From contig JAXGGA010001090.1 of the NCBI GenBank assembly GCA_038373865.1, positions 105,958-169,957 of the forward strand: 64,000 nt of DNA, read 5' to 3'. Shown here piece by piece: positions 14,480-26,290 of this stretch. The notes below the pieces were generated by a model that saw nothing but the letters and a program-made list of their open reading frames with translations, did no database searches and was not told the origin of the DNA. Position 1 is the stretch's first letter; each line of letters opens with the position of its first letter. A program made the translations under genes and the position numbers. Origin of the DNA: Uloborus plumipes. Its lineage: Eukaryota; Arthropoda; Arachnida; Araneae; Uloboridae.

Positions 14480-15700
14480 AATATTTTTTCATGTTTGATA
14501 TGAAATACCGTTGTTTAAATAAATACTGAAACATAATATGGGGGCATGTAAGGTGAAATGGTTGGACAACATAGGCATTTTTCAAATGAATGCGAAATCA
14601 TAGTAGAACCTCGAATATAATTCTTTTAACAGAAGCTGCGGCAGCCGTTAATGTTGGATGTTCCGAGTATATTACCTTTTCTATCAATTCAGGGTTTCTT
14701 GCTTTTTTTTCATAATTCACAAGTAAATTTTAGGAAAACTAATTCATTCTAGTTTTTAATATACTATTAAATTCAAAAGCCACAAAGAATGAAGGTAGAG
14801 AAAGCACTCTTTTACTTAGTCATGATCTTAGCGGCTTATTTATGTTTAAAGCTACGGAACAAACAATAACTGCATTATTAATCGCTCCATAAAGATGAAA
14901 GTTTACTATATTATGGCATATTAAATTTACATCGTATTTTCTGACATGTGACATTTATTGAACAAATTTACTGTTTATAAGAGAAAAATTATTAAAACCA
15001 ACCCGTTCAGCAAGTGTTTTATGTATGTATGTTTAAATTCAGATTTAAACATTTTGCAATCTCCTAACTGCGATTTTTAAGAAATAGAGTGCATAATTTT
15101 GGTCACTTCGATCACTTTAGTTAATCGAGTTTCACAGCATAAACTAATGATTAAATTTACAAATTTAAGTAATTACTCTTCTCATTTTCTTACTTGTGGT
15201 TTTCAGTTTCATTTAGAGAAAATTAACTTCCGTCTTGTTAATAATCAATGACTATTTATCGGTCTATTAACTAAATCAATTGGGCCTAAAAGATTGTACT
15301 TTTAGGTCTCCCGTTCTTATACCTTTTGAATATTTTTTAGAGGGCATTTATCTTCCAATATACGTTCACTTGGGTACAGAAACTGGACATCGGGTTTTGA
15401 ACTTGCTTTGTTCACGATTTATGATCGATTGGGAGCTTGTGTTGCACATATAAGTTCCATCCTATGTTTACTGCATTACAGCAACTAATGAATTATAAGA
15501 AGTAAATCGGATTTATTTAAAGTTATTTACAAAGAATAATTAAAAAAGGAATTTTCTGTATCATACATTGTGGACACAACTTCAATTTCAATGGTGAAAT
15601 TATTCAGAAATTAAAATTAGTAAAGTTGTATTTATTTTTGCAGCACAACATGCACCCCTAGTTTTGTACACATGTCATTTATTTTTAACATATACTTAAA
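14480..15700. other. Non-coding AT-rich DNA
   Basis: I see no gene, transposon end or strong repeat here. Confidence 0.4.
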
Positions 15701-15833
15701 TACTCTAAACTTTCAGATATTTAAAATATAATAATAATAAACATAACTTTAGTATATTCATCAAATTAAAAAATTAGAAAGAAAACATTTATAAAGTATA
15801 GCATTTAACACGCTTAAGTGCGAAGTCTTCTAC

Positions 15834-17971
15834 TAGGGGAAGACCGCCTATATTGGACCACTGCTTAAATTGGACCTCGGGCTTAAAATCTAGTACAGAG
15901 ATCTATGCTACACTTTAACGGTAGAAATATAAAGTTTTAGAAATAAAATCAATGTGTATGAAGTTTTACCAATCTTCGAACTGCGTAGCGTGAGTTACGG
16001 CATGATTTATGTTGAAAACGTGTATGATCTTATTTCGCGGACTTGTATCTAGTAAGATAGTACTAAAGCTTGTAAACTGAGGTAAACTGCTGTTATACCA
16101 TGATGATCTGTGTTTAATGATGATTACATCCATGTATTAACATGCGCGATTGTGATTATTTTTGACAGAGCAATAAGCTGAAGAATAAAAAATGGCGTGT
16201 TTTCCTTTATTGGACCGAAAAAAATTTCCTATATTGGACCGGTGGTCCAATTTAAGAATATGATTTTAAACAAGACTTTTTATTAATCGTAACGTAAAAT
16301 AAGTGACTCATCTGATTTAATAGCGTAGTTAAAAATATTTTAAAGATACTTTAACACCTATTCACGATATTCATTTAAACTTTTTCATCAAGCACATTTT
16401 CTAGAAGCTGCAACTTCTTAAAATGTATGTTGTTTTTTCTCTTCATCCATTAAGCTGCCGTTTCAGAAACATAGTTATTAACTGAAATAAAATTTGTGCT
16501 GGTTTACCGAGAGAAAAATATGAAATTCTTCGATATGTTCGAAAAGATTTTAAAAAGAAACAATTTATATGCTACTAAAATGTTCAATGTAGATGAAGCT
16601 GGTCTTTTCACTGTCCAAGAGCCCCAAAATATATTGACGTATAAAGGTAAACACCAGGTTGGAGCAGTAATGAGTGGTGAACGTGGTAGAAACACTCTGG
16701 CTATTTGCTGCATAAGTGCAACGGAATTGCTAGCCCCCCTTCCCATGTTTATTTTCAAACGATTACGTTCCATGTATGATATTATCATAAAAATATCCCC
16801 TGGTGTGCAATATGCTCTTTGAAAAAAAGGTTGGATCATAAACGATAATCCACACCCTGATACAACATTTCATTAAAACCGTTAGGCCAAGCAATGTAAA
16901 AAGATTGTCTTTCTATTAATGAATAGGCACAGCACTTACATAAAGAACATTGACCAATAAACTTGGCTAACGAGAACGATATAATAATGCTTTCTCTTTA
17001 AGCACACCATGCACATAGATGTGATTTTTATTCATTCTCTGTCTAGATATTTTAATCGAGCATGTGATACATGGATGCGAGAACATCCAATGAGATCCAT
17101 TACCCAATATCGCATAGGAGAACTGTTTGATAGCTCTTATGGTCAAACCGCAATCAAAGCCATGGCAAATGCAGTGAGGTGATTCTAAAGAACAGGAGTT
17201 TGGCCTGTTAATTGACATGTGTTTAATGACATTGACTTGGCTGGAGCAGAGTTAGAGGTAAGTAGTCCAGATAAAACAACTCAAAGTGAACAGGCTACAT
17301 GTTCGGTGTAAGTTGTACACCATGTACAACAACTAGCTACGACTTCAATTAGTACATGTTCAGCAGAATCAGAGGATCAAAACATGATTGTCAACTCTAA
17401 CTATGATTTTGTAAAACCGGCTCACATATCACCTTTGCCCAAAAAAATGGAACCAAAAGGAAGGCTATCTCAGCAATCATTCTAACGCCATATGAAAGAA
17501 GCATAGAACAGAAAAAGTCACACAAGAAGAAGCAAGAAACTGTACAAAACCATTGTTATTGCAATATTTGCCATGGAGATGAAGTGAAAACATGATTAAG
17601 TGCATGAAATGCCATCGGTGAGTTTATCAACACTGCCTAAGAGAGGCCGAAGCAAAAGAAGTTCTATTGCAAATCCTGGTAAAAAACTGCGTAGTTCAAA
17701 TTTAAATTATTCTATGATTTCCTGGTACGGTCCAATTTAGGAAGCGCATGGTTCAATATAGGCGCATATATTCCTAAATTGGACTTTTACAACTTTTTAT
17801 AAAATAATTTTTTAAAAAATAACTTTCATATTTTCAGAAAATATAAACTCCTAGGGCGGTTCCTGATTAAATTTAGCTTACGATGCCCTATTTTGTATTT
17901 TTGTTTTGCTTCACATTGAGCGACACAGGCCTCGTGTTCTTAGGGGGTCCAATATAGGCGGTATTCCCCTA
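15834..17971 (+). mobile_element. Pogo-like element with decayed transposase, TATTGGACC family (2.14 kb)
   Basis: The termini are inverted: TAGGGGAAGACCGCC then TATATTGGACC on the left, and the reverse complement TAGGGGAATACCGCC then TATATTGGACC on the right. Both begin with TA (15834 and 17970-17971). Extra copies of TTGGACC lie near 15869, 16208, 16230 and 16243 on the left and near 17729, 17751, 17774 and 17946 on the right, in both orientations. The interior encodes a pogo-lineage transposase in pieces. The right end directly abuts a long (TTA)n microsatellite. Confidence 0.88.
16504..17680 (+). pseudogene. Pogo/Tigger-type transposase remnant with C-terminal PHD-like finger
   Basis: Three separate stretches can be read. 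16519-16780 gives KFFDMFEKILKRNNLY, FNVDEAGLFT (containing the first catalytic Asp), VGAVMSGERGRNTLA and PLPMFIFKRLR, all typical of pogo DDE domains. 17063-17184 gives ACDTWMREHPMRSITQYRIG and ELFDSSYGQTAIKAMANAV, then a stop, matching the region after the third acidic residue. 17551-17640 gives CNIC, then in another frame MIKCMKCHR, a TGA where a tryptophan is expected, and VYQHC, the cysteine/histidine pattern of a PHD-type finger. Several stops and frameshifts separate them. No N-terminal CENP-B/HTH domain is visible, and the segment holding the second and third catalytic residues is lost. Confidence 0.85.
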
Positions 17972-17975
17972 CACG

Positions 17976-18029
17976 TTATTATTATTATTATTATTATTAT
18001 TGTTATTGTTATTGTTATTGTTATTGTTA

Positions 18030-18116
<87 letters not shown>
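17976..18116. repeat. (TTA)n microsatellite with a (TTATTG)n core
   Basis: About 47 trinucleotide units. A stretch of alternating TTG and TTA lies at about 18000-18037. Poly-isoleucine and poly-leucine frames here are artefacts. Confidence 0.98.
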
Positions 18117-18504
18117 GTGTTATTATCAATATTTTGTTCTTTCTTTTTTACAACAAACAGGCATTTTAAACCTTCAGATATTGGAAAATAAAATATTTAA
18201 AAAAACAATGCCTTCAGTGCATTCATCAAAATTAAAAATTTTCAAGAAAATTATTCTTTTGTTAATTATATTTCATGCTCGTAAATGAGATGTCTGCTGT
18301 TTTTTGCATATCTTATAATTACTTTCACATTTCCCGGTTTTTATTTTAAAACAGGTGCACTCTAAACCATCAGATATTTGAAAAATAAATAAATATTAAG
18401 ATAAATAAGCAATAACTTTAGTATATTTTGTTATGAAAGTTCCTAAAATGGATACTGTTAAAAAATACAATTTTTTTAATACAAAAAAAGAGCTTTTCCA
18501 TTTT

Positions 18505-19150
18505 CAGTAAATGCGCTCCGTTCGTATAAATTCATTGTATCCAGCGAGTATGTATAGAAAATCGATTGCTTCCTGCTGTCGTCTGGACAGTCCGATAGCT
18601 ACAGAAGGGTGGCAAAAAATGATTACCCAGATGTCAGAAAACCGAAGGCGGTCGGTTACGGGATTTGATCTAGCAGATCATTTTGCATTCTCTGCACTCC
18701 CCGCTGGCTTCACTAAATCCAGAATCCTCCGCGCAAGGTACACATGTAAGAGACCACAATGCCTACCTCCGAGTACATCAATCTCGGTAGAATATTGAGT
18801 TTCCCCCCTCCGCAATAAAATATTAGCGTTGGCGTGGGGCTTAAGGAAACAGGGCATTCATAAAAGCCCGGGATGGCAGTGCCCACTAGAGGCGTGAGTT
18901 ATTGCAAAGGCGTATATGAAATCTTTTCGAACCTTTATTGGCCAGCCGCTGTCTCAATTTTCAGCCGTCCCGAGGTGCAGCATAAAAGGGAACCGAGATT
19001 CTGGAGGGCTTTCCGAACGTGCGGAAAAGCTTCGGGAGAAATTCTTTCTCTTTATTCCTTCTGGAACGATGTTATGCTCGCCACTTGGCTTTCGTTTCTT
19101 TCCAGCGTGTTTATCCCTCGTTTTCTGTTCAGGTGTTATTCGATCTTATG
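18505..19150. promoter_or_regulatory. Large GC-rich island, candidate enhancer or CNE
   Basis: About 650 bp with clearly higher GC than its flanks. Two overlapping plus-strand frames (18873-19151 and 18916-19212) and a third at 18511-18798 are all open, as expected by chance in GC-richer DNA; none has a recognisable domain. Visible words include GCAATAAAATATTAG, GGCATTCATAAAAGCCCGGG and CCTTTATTGGCCAG, resembling Hox/Caudal-class sites. I favour a conserved regulatory element, but an unrecognised exon is possible. Confidence 0.35.
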
Positions 19151-19355
19151 ATGAAATCCTTTTAGGGGAAACTGTTGCCGGTTTCAAAGATATATATATA
19201 TATTTTCGATAATATGGTTATCAAAGTTTATTTTCGCTTCTTGATCGCACCTGTTTTCATTTATTTTGGAAAGGAAACAGAATAGAAACAGTCAAATCCA
19301 CTTTCTTCCGTTAAAATTGTACATTAAATGCATTTTAAGGCTTTGCATAACCATA

Positions 19356-19732
19356 CACTGCAAAAAATGAAATGTTGTTTTTACAGTATAATACTGGCAG
19401 ACGAGAATCCAATTTAAAACTAAAATGCACAGTAATAAACTGTAAGACTAGCGATTTTACAGTTTCTGATTGTAAATTTAAAAATTTTACAGTTTGCCGT
19501 AAAATTAAGCTGTATTATACTGCAATAACAACAGTATAATGTTGGCAGCAGAGGTTGCAGTTTAAAACTGTAAAATGCACGGTAATAAACTGTAAAATTA
19601 TCAATTTTACAGTTTACTACAGTAAAATTATCTATTTCATAGTTTAGTTAAGTACATTTAGCAATTTTTACAGTTTATTACTATAAAATTAGCTGTATTA
19701 TACTGTAAAAACAACATTCATTTTTTACAGTG
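19356..19732. mobile_element. CACTGTAAAA-type MITE with palindromic subrepeats, copy 1
   Basis: Ends are CACTGCAAAAAATGAAATGT on the left and, inverted, CACTGTAAAAAATGAATGTT on the right. The body is built from a roughly 20-25 bp word (TTTTACAGTTTATTACTGTA) repeated in both orientations. Non-coding. Three related copies occur at 24619, 56757 and 63875. Confidence 0.85.
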
Positions 19733-20140
19733 TGTACGTTAAACGCATTAAAATGCTTTGCCCAACTATATATATTATGCTTAAGGGTTTGATAAACTAC
19801 ATAAATATTTTGTACGCTATTACATAACTAATTCTGCTGAGCATGAATGTTCTAAGTGACGATAAATGATAACATAGTATATCAAAATTACATATTTAAA
19901 ATTATACTGATGACATATCTAAGTTAAGAAAAATTACATTTGAATAAATATCTTAATATGCTTATTAAAAACGAAAAATTTATATTTTTAAAGCCCAGGG
20001 AATATAATTTTGTGTTTTGATGCTCTCAGATCATCATTGAAATGTAACCGTAACTGATGAATTGAACTCTAATCTATGCATTTTAAAAAATAAACTTATG
20101 AATTATAAGGGGTCTTACATCGCTTAGCCTTCATGGTTGA
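19733..20140. other. Non-coding AT-rich DNA
   Basis: Nothing recognisable in this interval. Confidence 0.4.
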
Positions 20141-20154
20141 CTGTAAACTCCGTA

Positions 20155-20325
20155 CAGTGGCGGATTTACCATCTCACGAAGCACTCCCCCCCCCCCCACG
20201 ACCATAGGGGCCCCAAATGACATTCAAAAATGCATAAAGTGAATGTTTTACGTATTTCCATGATAGACAAAAGGGTCCCTAAAAATGCACTATGAAGGGC
20301 CCCCAAACCTGTAAATCCGCCACTG
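20155..20325. mobile_element. hAT-type MITE (171 bp) with target duplication
   Basis: Inverted ends CAGTGGCGGATTTAC and GTAAATCCGCCACTG. It is flanked by an 8-bp duplication, ACTCCGTA (20147-20154) and CCTCCGTA (20326-20333), with one mismatch. The interior holds a C-run and the palindrome-like GGGGCCCC and GGGCCCCC. The 8-bp target site and CAGNGGCGGAT terminus are typical of non-autonomous hAT elements. Confidence 0.9.
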
Positions 20326-20529
20326 CCTCCGTAGTCGAGTCCTATGTAGTAGAAATTTCAAACAAGTAAATAACCGTGGTTAAAACTGAACCTAAAAAAC
20401 TGAAGATTGCTTTTAGAGAAAAAAAAAACAGCAGTTTTAATTAGATTGAATCGAAAATGTATCAACACTACTGGAAGCGAGGACGTTATTGAATATACAA
20501 CAATAATAAAATAGCAACAATAATAGCTT

Positions 20530-20540
20530 ACAACAACAAC

Positions 20541-20588
<48 letters not shown>
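20530..20588. repeat. (CAA)n/(TAA)n microsatellite
   Basis: Four CAA units followed by about 15 AAT/TAA units. Confidence 0.97.
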
Positions 20589-21187
20589 TGTTATGCCTTT
20601 CTACTAACAAAGTAAAACTGTATGCATTTGACCCTTTTTAGTGTAACTATCTGGTGGGATTTCAATCAAGTTCAAAAAACAAGTTAACACGCCTCATGGG
20701 AAAATTTATTTCTAAAATAAAGCAACAAACAAATTTAAAATACTATTTTTTGCGGAAATTAGTTATTCATTCTTAAATATCTATTTAATTCCTATCTTTT
20801 CCTACATACATAACACAACACTAGCAAATTTCGAGGAATGAAAAAGTGACTGCACGGAAACGAATGACTTTTATACTGTTCGGTGCGCTGATTTCAAATA
20901 TGGCATCCATTTTCCTCAATCACATATGGCATTGATGCGTAATCTGTATCTTTTTTACCGTAAGGGCAGTACCTGTTACTAAGATAAATACTGCAGGATA
21001 TAACGCAAACAAAACTAAACTAAGAAATAGTTAAAGATAAAACAGAAAAAAAAGGTTGAAATATAAATCAAAAGAAAATTTCAAATCAAAAACTGTTAGC
21101 ACGACATGCTTATTTTATTATACGAAGAGTCTAACTAGAGTTTAACGAAGAGTCTAACTGTTATTCTTTCTACCTGGTTCACAACTA

Positions 21188-21353
21188 CAGCCGAGCCCAC
21201 TTAATGGTATAGTGGTTTTGCTACGGAAAAATATTCTAATATGCGGGATATTCCTTTATCCGGGATCAAAATATTGCATTACAACGGTTTACATTTAAAA
21301 TGTACTGCACTAAGCGGGATATTCTTTTACCGATATTCTAATGGGTTTGACTG
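21188..21353. mobile_element. Tigger-type MITE (166 bp)
   Basis: Ends CAGCCGAGCCCACTTAAT and, inverted, CAGTCAAACCCATTAGAAT, with TA on both sides (21186-21187 and 21354-21355). The internal words GCGGGATATTC and CCGGGATCAAA recur. CAG...CTG termini with a TA target are typical of Tigger/pogo MITEs. It is well diverged. Confidence 0.75.
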
Positions 21354-24300
21354 TAATAAACGCACGCAATTCACAATGGACTGTAACTTTATTAACTTTC
21401 CATGGGTTGAAGCGTGCAGTATACTTTCAGGCCGCGGAAATAGATTCACTTTAATTTGCTATACAGGCGCTTTTATACAGTTCATAGGTGGCGCTTTAAA
21501 CACACCCCTTTTCGAGAACAATTAAAGCATTCCATAAAAAGGGGTGTACAGGCCGATATTAAAAATATGGAGACAAACTTATATAAATAATTGAAGAAAC
21601 TCTTATATGTTTTGTCGCACATGATGTGATATAAGTTACTACAGTAGGTGATGCTATACAGCAGGATTTAGAACAGCTTTTCAATGAAACCTACTCTTTG
21701 TACTTTGCACATGTTTTACTCAAAAATGTTGGCGACTTAAATCTTGTTACTTATTAAAACTTTACTTAAATTGTCTTAAACTACCTGGCGAGTACTTCAA
21801 AGTTAAGAAATCGAGTGCTAAAGCAGTACTTGAATCACATACAATTTTCATCGCAGTTGTGTTATTTCTTTCTTCAAATCTAAAAGTAACCACTCGGAAA
21901 AGTCTCCAAAGCAAAGCATTCATTTTACAAAGACATCAACCAAAGCGTCGCATATCCAAGGATATTTCTGCCAAATGAGGACTACAATAAACAGCCTAAA
22001 ACTTACCTAAGCAGAAAACAATTTCCTATCAAAAAGAACAAAAAGCGTTTCGACTTCACTTGTTGATCCGATGTTTATACCAATGTGAAAAAGATCCATT
22101 TCAATTTTGCTAGAAAAGTAAGTTGTTATAGTGCTCACCTGTCCATTACACAGAGTAGACTAGTATAACAAACATACACAAAAAAACCACTAAGTTTTTA
22201 TTTTTTAAATTCAACTTGCCAAGTTGAGGAATTAAATTTCTAGCGTAAACACCTTGACGGCTTAAACGCCTTAACTGACATGGACGCTACCAACTTCAAA
22301 CCTATTTTCCTTTATTTTCTCCATTTTATGTACTAGTCCGTCGAAATTTCAACAGCTAGTAATAAAAACTTGAAGCAACTTTGATGAAATTATCATTTTT
22401 TTAAATTCTAGTAAATGCAACTGGCACAAAAAAGAAAAAAATGTTGGCACAGAAAAAAGGGCTTAAACGCAGTCTCAAGGTAAATATATTTGATTCGAAT
22501 GCAAAACAGTTGTTAGCGTGACGGCAAGAAACCTTTTAGTGATTTAGAGAAACTTTTCAATGGAATCCTGAATACGGTTTGAACTTTGTACGTGTGTGCT
22601 CAAATCTTTAAAAATCCCTTTTAGAGACCTTTGCTTTTCTTTATCTTCGAATTTGCAAACAATCATTCTGTATACCGAATGAAGATGATCTGTGGTTTCG
22701 TAAAGCTAAGAAATAAATTTTTCGATTTCGAGGAACAGAAAAATCTTCAGCTTTTACCATAGTGACTACTTAAGACAGTATACGCTGATGCCTTTCCTTA
22801 AGTGAAGCGCTATTTAAACAAGCTAATCAATTTTTTGCTCGCAGGTCTGCGCAATTGATCGGGTTTAGTTTTTGTTTAAAACTGAAAAAAAAATAGATGT
22901 GGACTGTCTTAGGAGGTTAATCTTATGAAAAAATTGATTTGTATAAGCGTAATATGTAAGTAAAAAGAGCAAGCTTTATAACGCGCACTCTTGTTTGAAC
23001 TTAAACCCATTTACTCACATAAAAAGAACAAATATTGCTCCGGTAAAACCGCAGATTCAAAACATTGCACTTAATTTTTGAATGGTCCATACGTGTATAT
23101 GTTTATAATTGTTCTACATTAACAAGTAGTACTCTTAAAATAACTATTTTAATTCAAAGAACTGATGAATGAAAGTTTTTTTTTTTTTTTTTTTTTGAAT
23201 GATAGTTCTTACTTTTTTCTTCATTTTATACCATGGCAAAGAATTAAATTGACACTGAAAAATTTAGTCAAAAGTGGAAAAGTTTTATTAAAAAATCACG
23301 ACAGCGAAAACTTCTTATTGCTCTTTACATTCGTAAAAACCACACGTGTTTCCGAAAAAGACCAAAAAAGGAAAAAAAAATTGCGGTTAACTTTAAACAT
23401 CTTCATTGATTGGTGGACTATCAAGAGTAAGAAGAAGCAAATCTTAGTTTAAGTAAAAAAGTTTTTCTTTAAAGAAACAACTCCTCGTAAAAAGCACTTC
23501 ACAAGCTGTTTTCATTTTCGCTTAACTTCAAAATGTAAAAAAAAGAGAGGGAACACTTACGTTTCTTCTCGTTTATGCAACAAAAGAAGAAAAAGAGACG
23601 TTTTAAGTCTCATAATGGCATTCTGGAGACTGAGCCATCTCACCATTGGTGCATTATGAAGTTTGAAGGACGTTTGAAGTAGGTCCCTTTTCCCTGGTGT
23701 GACCAGAAGCGACTTACATCCAAGTTTAATGTGTTGGTTTCAGAGCTCTTTAGGTTTTACGCTTCAAAAATATTTTACTTCTTGTTTCGATTTTCTGACA
23801 AGATCTTGATTTTGATGCTTCTTTTTATAGCAGCTTGTTATTGCTATCTCGCCCTCGAGATGTTTTTCAATCATGAGGATCGCTCTGCTGGTGATCAATT
23901 TAGAAATTGCTTAATTGTTTAATCAATAAGTTCAAGCAATTATAGCACAATCACATCATTGTTGAGCTCATTTTTTTTGAAAAAAGTTAAAAATAAAAAG
24001 TTTTAAAGTTTACTATTATGAAACAGCGATTGAAGATACATGCTCAAAGATCCCCCTCTCCTCCCTCAAAAAAAAAAAAAATCACTTTCACTGCAAAGTA
24101 CAGTGAGTAAAAAATATATTTTACCCAATTTCTCATGGGTAAAAAAAATATTTTTTTTAAAGTTTACTTTTACATAACTTTAAGACAAATTTCTTTATTT
24201 ATTACACTTGATCGCTTGTGTTTCAGACTTTCGCTGGACGAAAAATATAGTTATTAATTGAAAATTATGTATAATCACTAAAAAATAATTAAAAGAACTT

Positions 24301-24600
24301 TATAATAATCAGAAAACAGTAGAACTTTAGATTCAAAGTTTTTCTAAGAAATATTTTTATTTGAGATTAAAGAAATACTTGAAGATCAAATGAATCCTTT
24401 CGCCGATAGAGTCACTCACAGACGGCAAGCGCTTGGCGAGCCTTGCTACGATTATCTTGGGTAGCAAAAGCCAAGCACAATACTTTCTTCAAATCGATTT
24501 ATATCGTTCAATTATCTGGTCCCTTTATCCTGTCTCCTATCCTTATTTTTAACTTTATCATTTTCTGTACATAAAAATTTAACAAAAAAAGGTAAACCCA
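21354..24600. other. Non-coding AT-rich DNA
   Basis: No gene recognised. A short hairpin at 21502-21547 has arms ACACCCCTTTT and AAAAGGGGTGT. A T-run lies at 23177-23196. Slightly less AT-rich patches at 23600-23720 and 24405-24480 (the latter with GCGCTTGGCGAGCC) could be regulatory. The 95-codon frame at 23165-23452 starts in the T-run and is rejected. Confidence 0.4.
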
Positions 24601-24618
24601 CGCAATACATGCATACTA

Positions 24619-24811
24619 TATATACTGGCAGCAGAGGATCCCGTTTAAAACTAAAATGCACGGTAATGAACTGTAAAATTAACAATTTTACAGTTCATTG
24701 CTGTAAAAGCAGCAATTTTACAGCTTTTTACTATAAATTACAATTTTTTATAGTTTCTTACTATAAAATTAGCTGAATATACTGTAAAAACAACATTCAT
24801 TGTCTACAGTG
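24619..24811. mobile_element. CACTGTAAAA-type MITE, copy 2 (left end missing)
   Basis: The right end is intact (inverted CACTGTAGACAATGAATGTT, followed by TA). The left side begins inside the element at ATACTGGCAGCAGAGG, matching the internal word of copy 1. The body repeats TTTTACAGTTCATTGCTGTA-like units. Confidence 0.82.
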
Positions 24812-26200
24812 TATAAAACTTCAAACAGAACCTAAAGCTATACTTGTAATAAGCATACTTCACAGAAAAACTTAGTTTATTTCCATTTTCTATTCAAAAG
24901 CACAAAAAAAATAAAAAATACTCAACTGTTATAAAGCATTTAAAACTAACTGTCATCCAAAAATAGTTAAAGTATTTTTCTTTTTTTCTTTTGCAACCTT
25001 TAACTTTGTAAGTGAACTATTTCTAACTTCAACTGTGCCATTAATGTTAACCAAATTTCAATGACCTGTATCGCCTTAAAACACGACACAACATTTAATC
25101 ACGTATTTTGTAGAGGATAATTTGAAAGTTTATGCATCATGCTTTTAACACCTTGCTTTGAATGTTCAATAAAGTAAAATGCAATTTTTAAAACTTACTT
25201 AAAATGAAAAAATACTTCATAAATACCCTCTTGATTTATACGGTAGACAATATCTGAAAATAAATTGAACAGAACGGTACGAAGACCATATATTTAAACC
25301 TGTAATATGCTTTTTCGACGATAAATCTGAAAAACGATGGCGTTCCGCGAATCCTTTCCAAAACCGAAAAGACCTATATGAACTTTATGAGCAGAATTCT
25401 TATGGGTTTCTGTCAACATGAACAAGTTCAACATCTTCCATTCCTTTTACCTCTACAAGAAATAACTATAGAGATCGTAGAATTTTATCGCATCAAAGAC
25501 ATGAAAATACCTTAAAAATAAGCATTTCCACGTGGTTGGTAGTTATTTTTGAGTGCCTAAAAATTCAGGAAATCTAAAACTTAGATAATAAATTCATCTC
25601 TATGGGTGTTGTATGACATAAATATCTATCCCTTTTTGAAAACTGTGAGGGACTATAAATGGTGGTGTCTTTTTTTAGAGAAAACATCACATTAAAAATA
25701 GGTCTACTACGTGAATGAAAACTAAATTATTGTCCTTGAATATCTTTTCCACTAGTATCACGCAGGAGGGCATGATATTTTTTGACTTTACATTCCTTTT
25801 GTGTCGTTTTCGTGGATCTGTTTCAGGTATAAATTTCGGTAAGCTCAATATTTGTAGTCTGGGGGTAGAGTCTTAGGAGCATTCTCAGACGGGGTCCTAA
25901 GATGGCTGTTTTTTATTGCATTTTGTGGCCAGCATGCGTGCATCACATTCGTTTTCCGTAATGTTCCAACAAAGGGAGAACATTCTTTCCGAACTCCGTT
26001 TCAATTCATCTCAAAACGAAACTCTGAATCTTCAGAAATGTCAAACGCCCTAAATAAAAATTTACGACGAGGTCGAAACATTCTGTGTTTGAGATTTCTG
26101 ATGCGGGACTCAAAGGAATGGACTTGTTTTCTTCTTAAATCAAACGGGGAAAAGAAACATTTTCTGTCTTGTGAATACAAATATCTATATCTATATCTAT
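24812..26200. other. Non-coding DNA with a candidate CNE at 25795-26130
   Basis: Mostly AT-rich. The segment 25795-26130 is less AT-rich and includes AGGAGCATTCTCAGACGGGG, ATGGCTGTTTTTTATTGC and TGGCCAGCATGCGTGCATCA, without a domain-bearing frame. A regulatory role is speculative. Confidence 0.3.
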
Positions 26201-26204
26201 CTGC

Positions 26205-26205
<1 letters not shown>

Positions 26206-26288
<83 letters not shown>
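26206..26288. repeat. (TA)n microsatellite
   Basis: About 41 TA units, preceded by a short (TATC)n run from about 26183. Confidence 0.98.

Positions 26289-26290
<2 letters not shown>

Larger units (their letters stand above)
15705..18440 (+). repeat. Short tandem-type repeat split by a pogo-like insertion
   Basis: The word TCAGATATTT followed by AAAATA and a run such as TTTAGTATATTCATCAAA appears at about 15715, 18172 and 18367. The two right-hand copies are about 195 bp apart. The pogo-like element 15834-17971 and the (TTA)n tract lie between the first and second copies, as if inserted into an existing tandem repeat. Confidence 0.5.

Noticed and set aside
16504..16839. 111-codon minus-strand frame
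   Set aside because: Antisense to the pogo-type DDE fragment, which is clearly the real coding strand.
17906..18191. Poly-Ile and poly-Leu frames
   Set aside because: They are translations of the (TTA)n microsatellite.
18873..19212. Two overlapping open frames in the GC island
   Set aside because: Overlapping frames are open simultaneously and without motifs, as expected by chance in GC-richer sequence.
23165..23452. 95-codon plus-strand frame
   Set aside because: Starts in a poly-T run, is lysine-rich low complexity, and has no motif.
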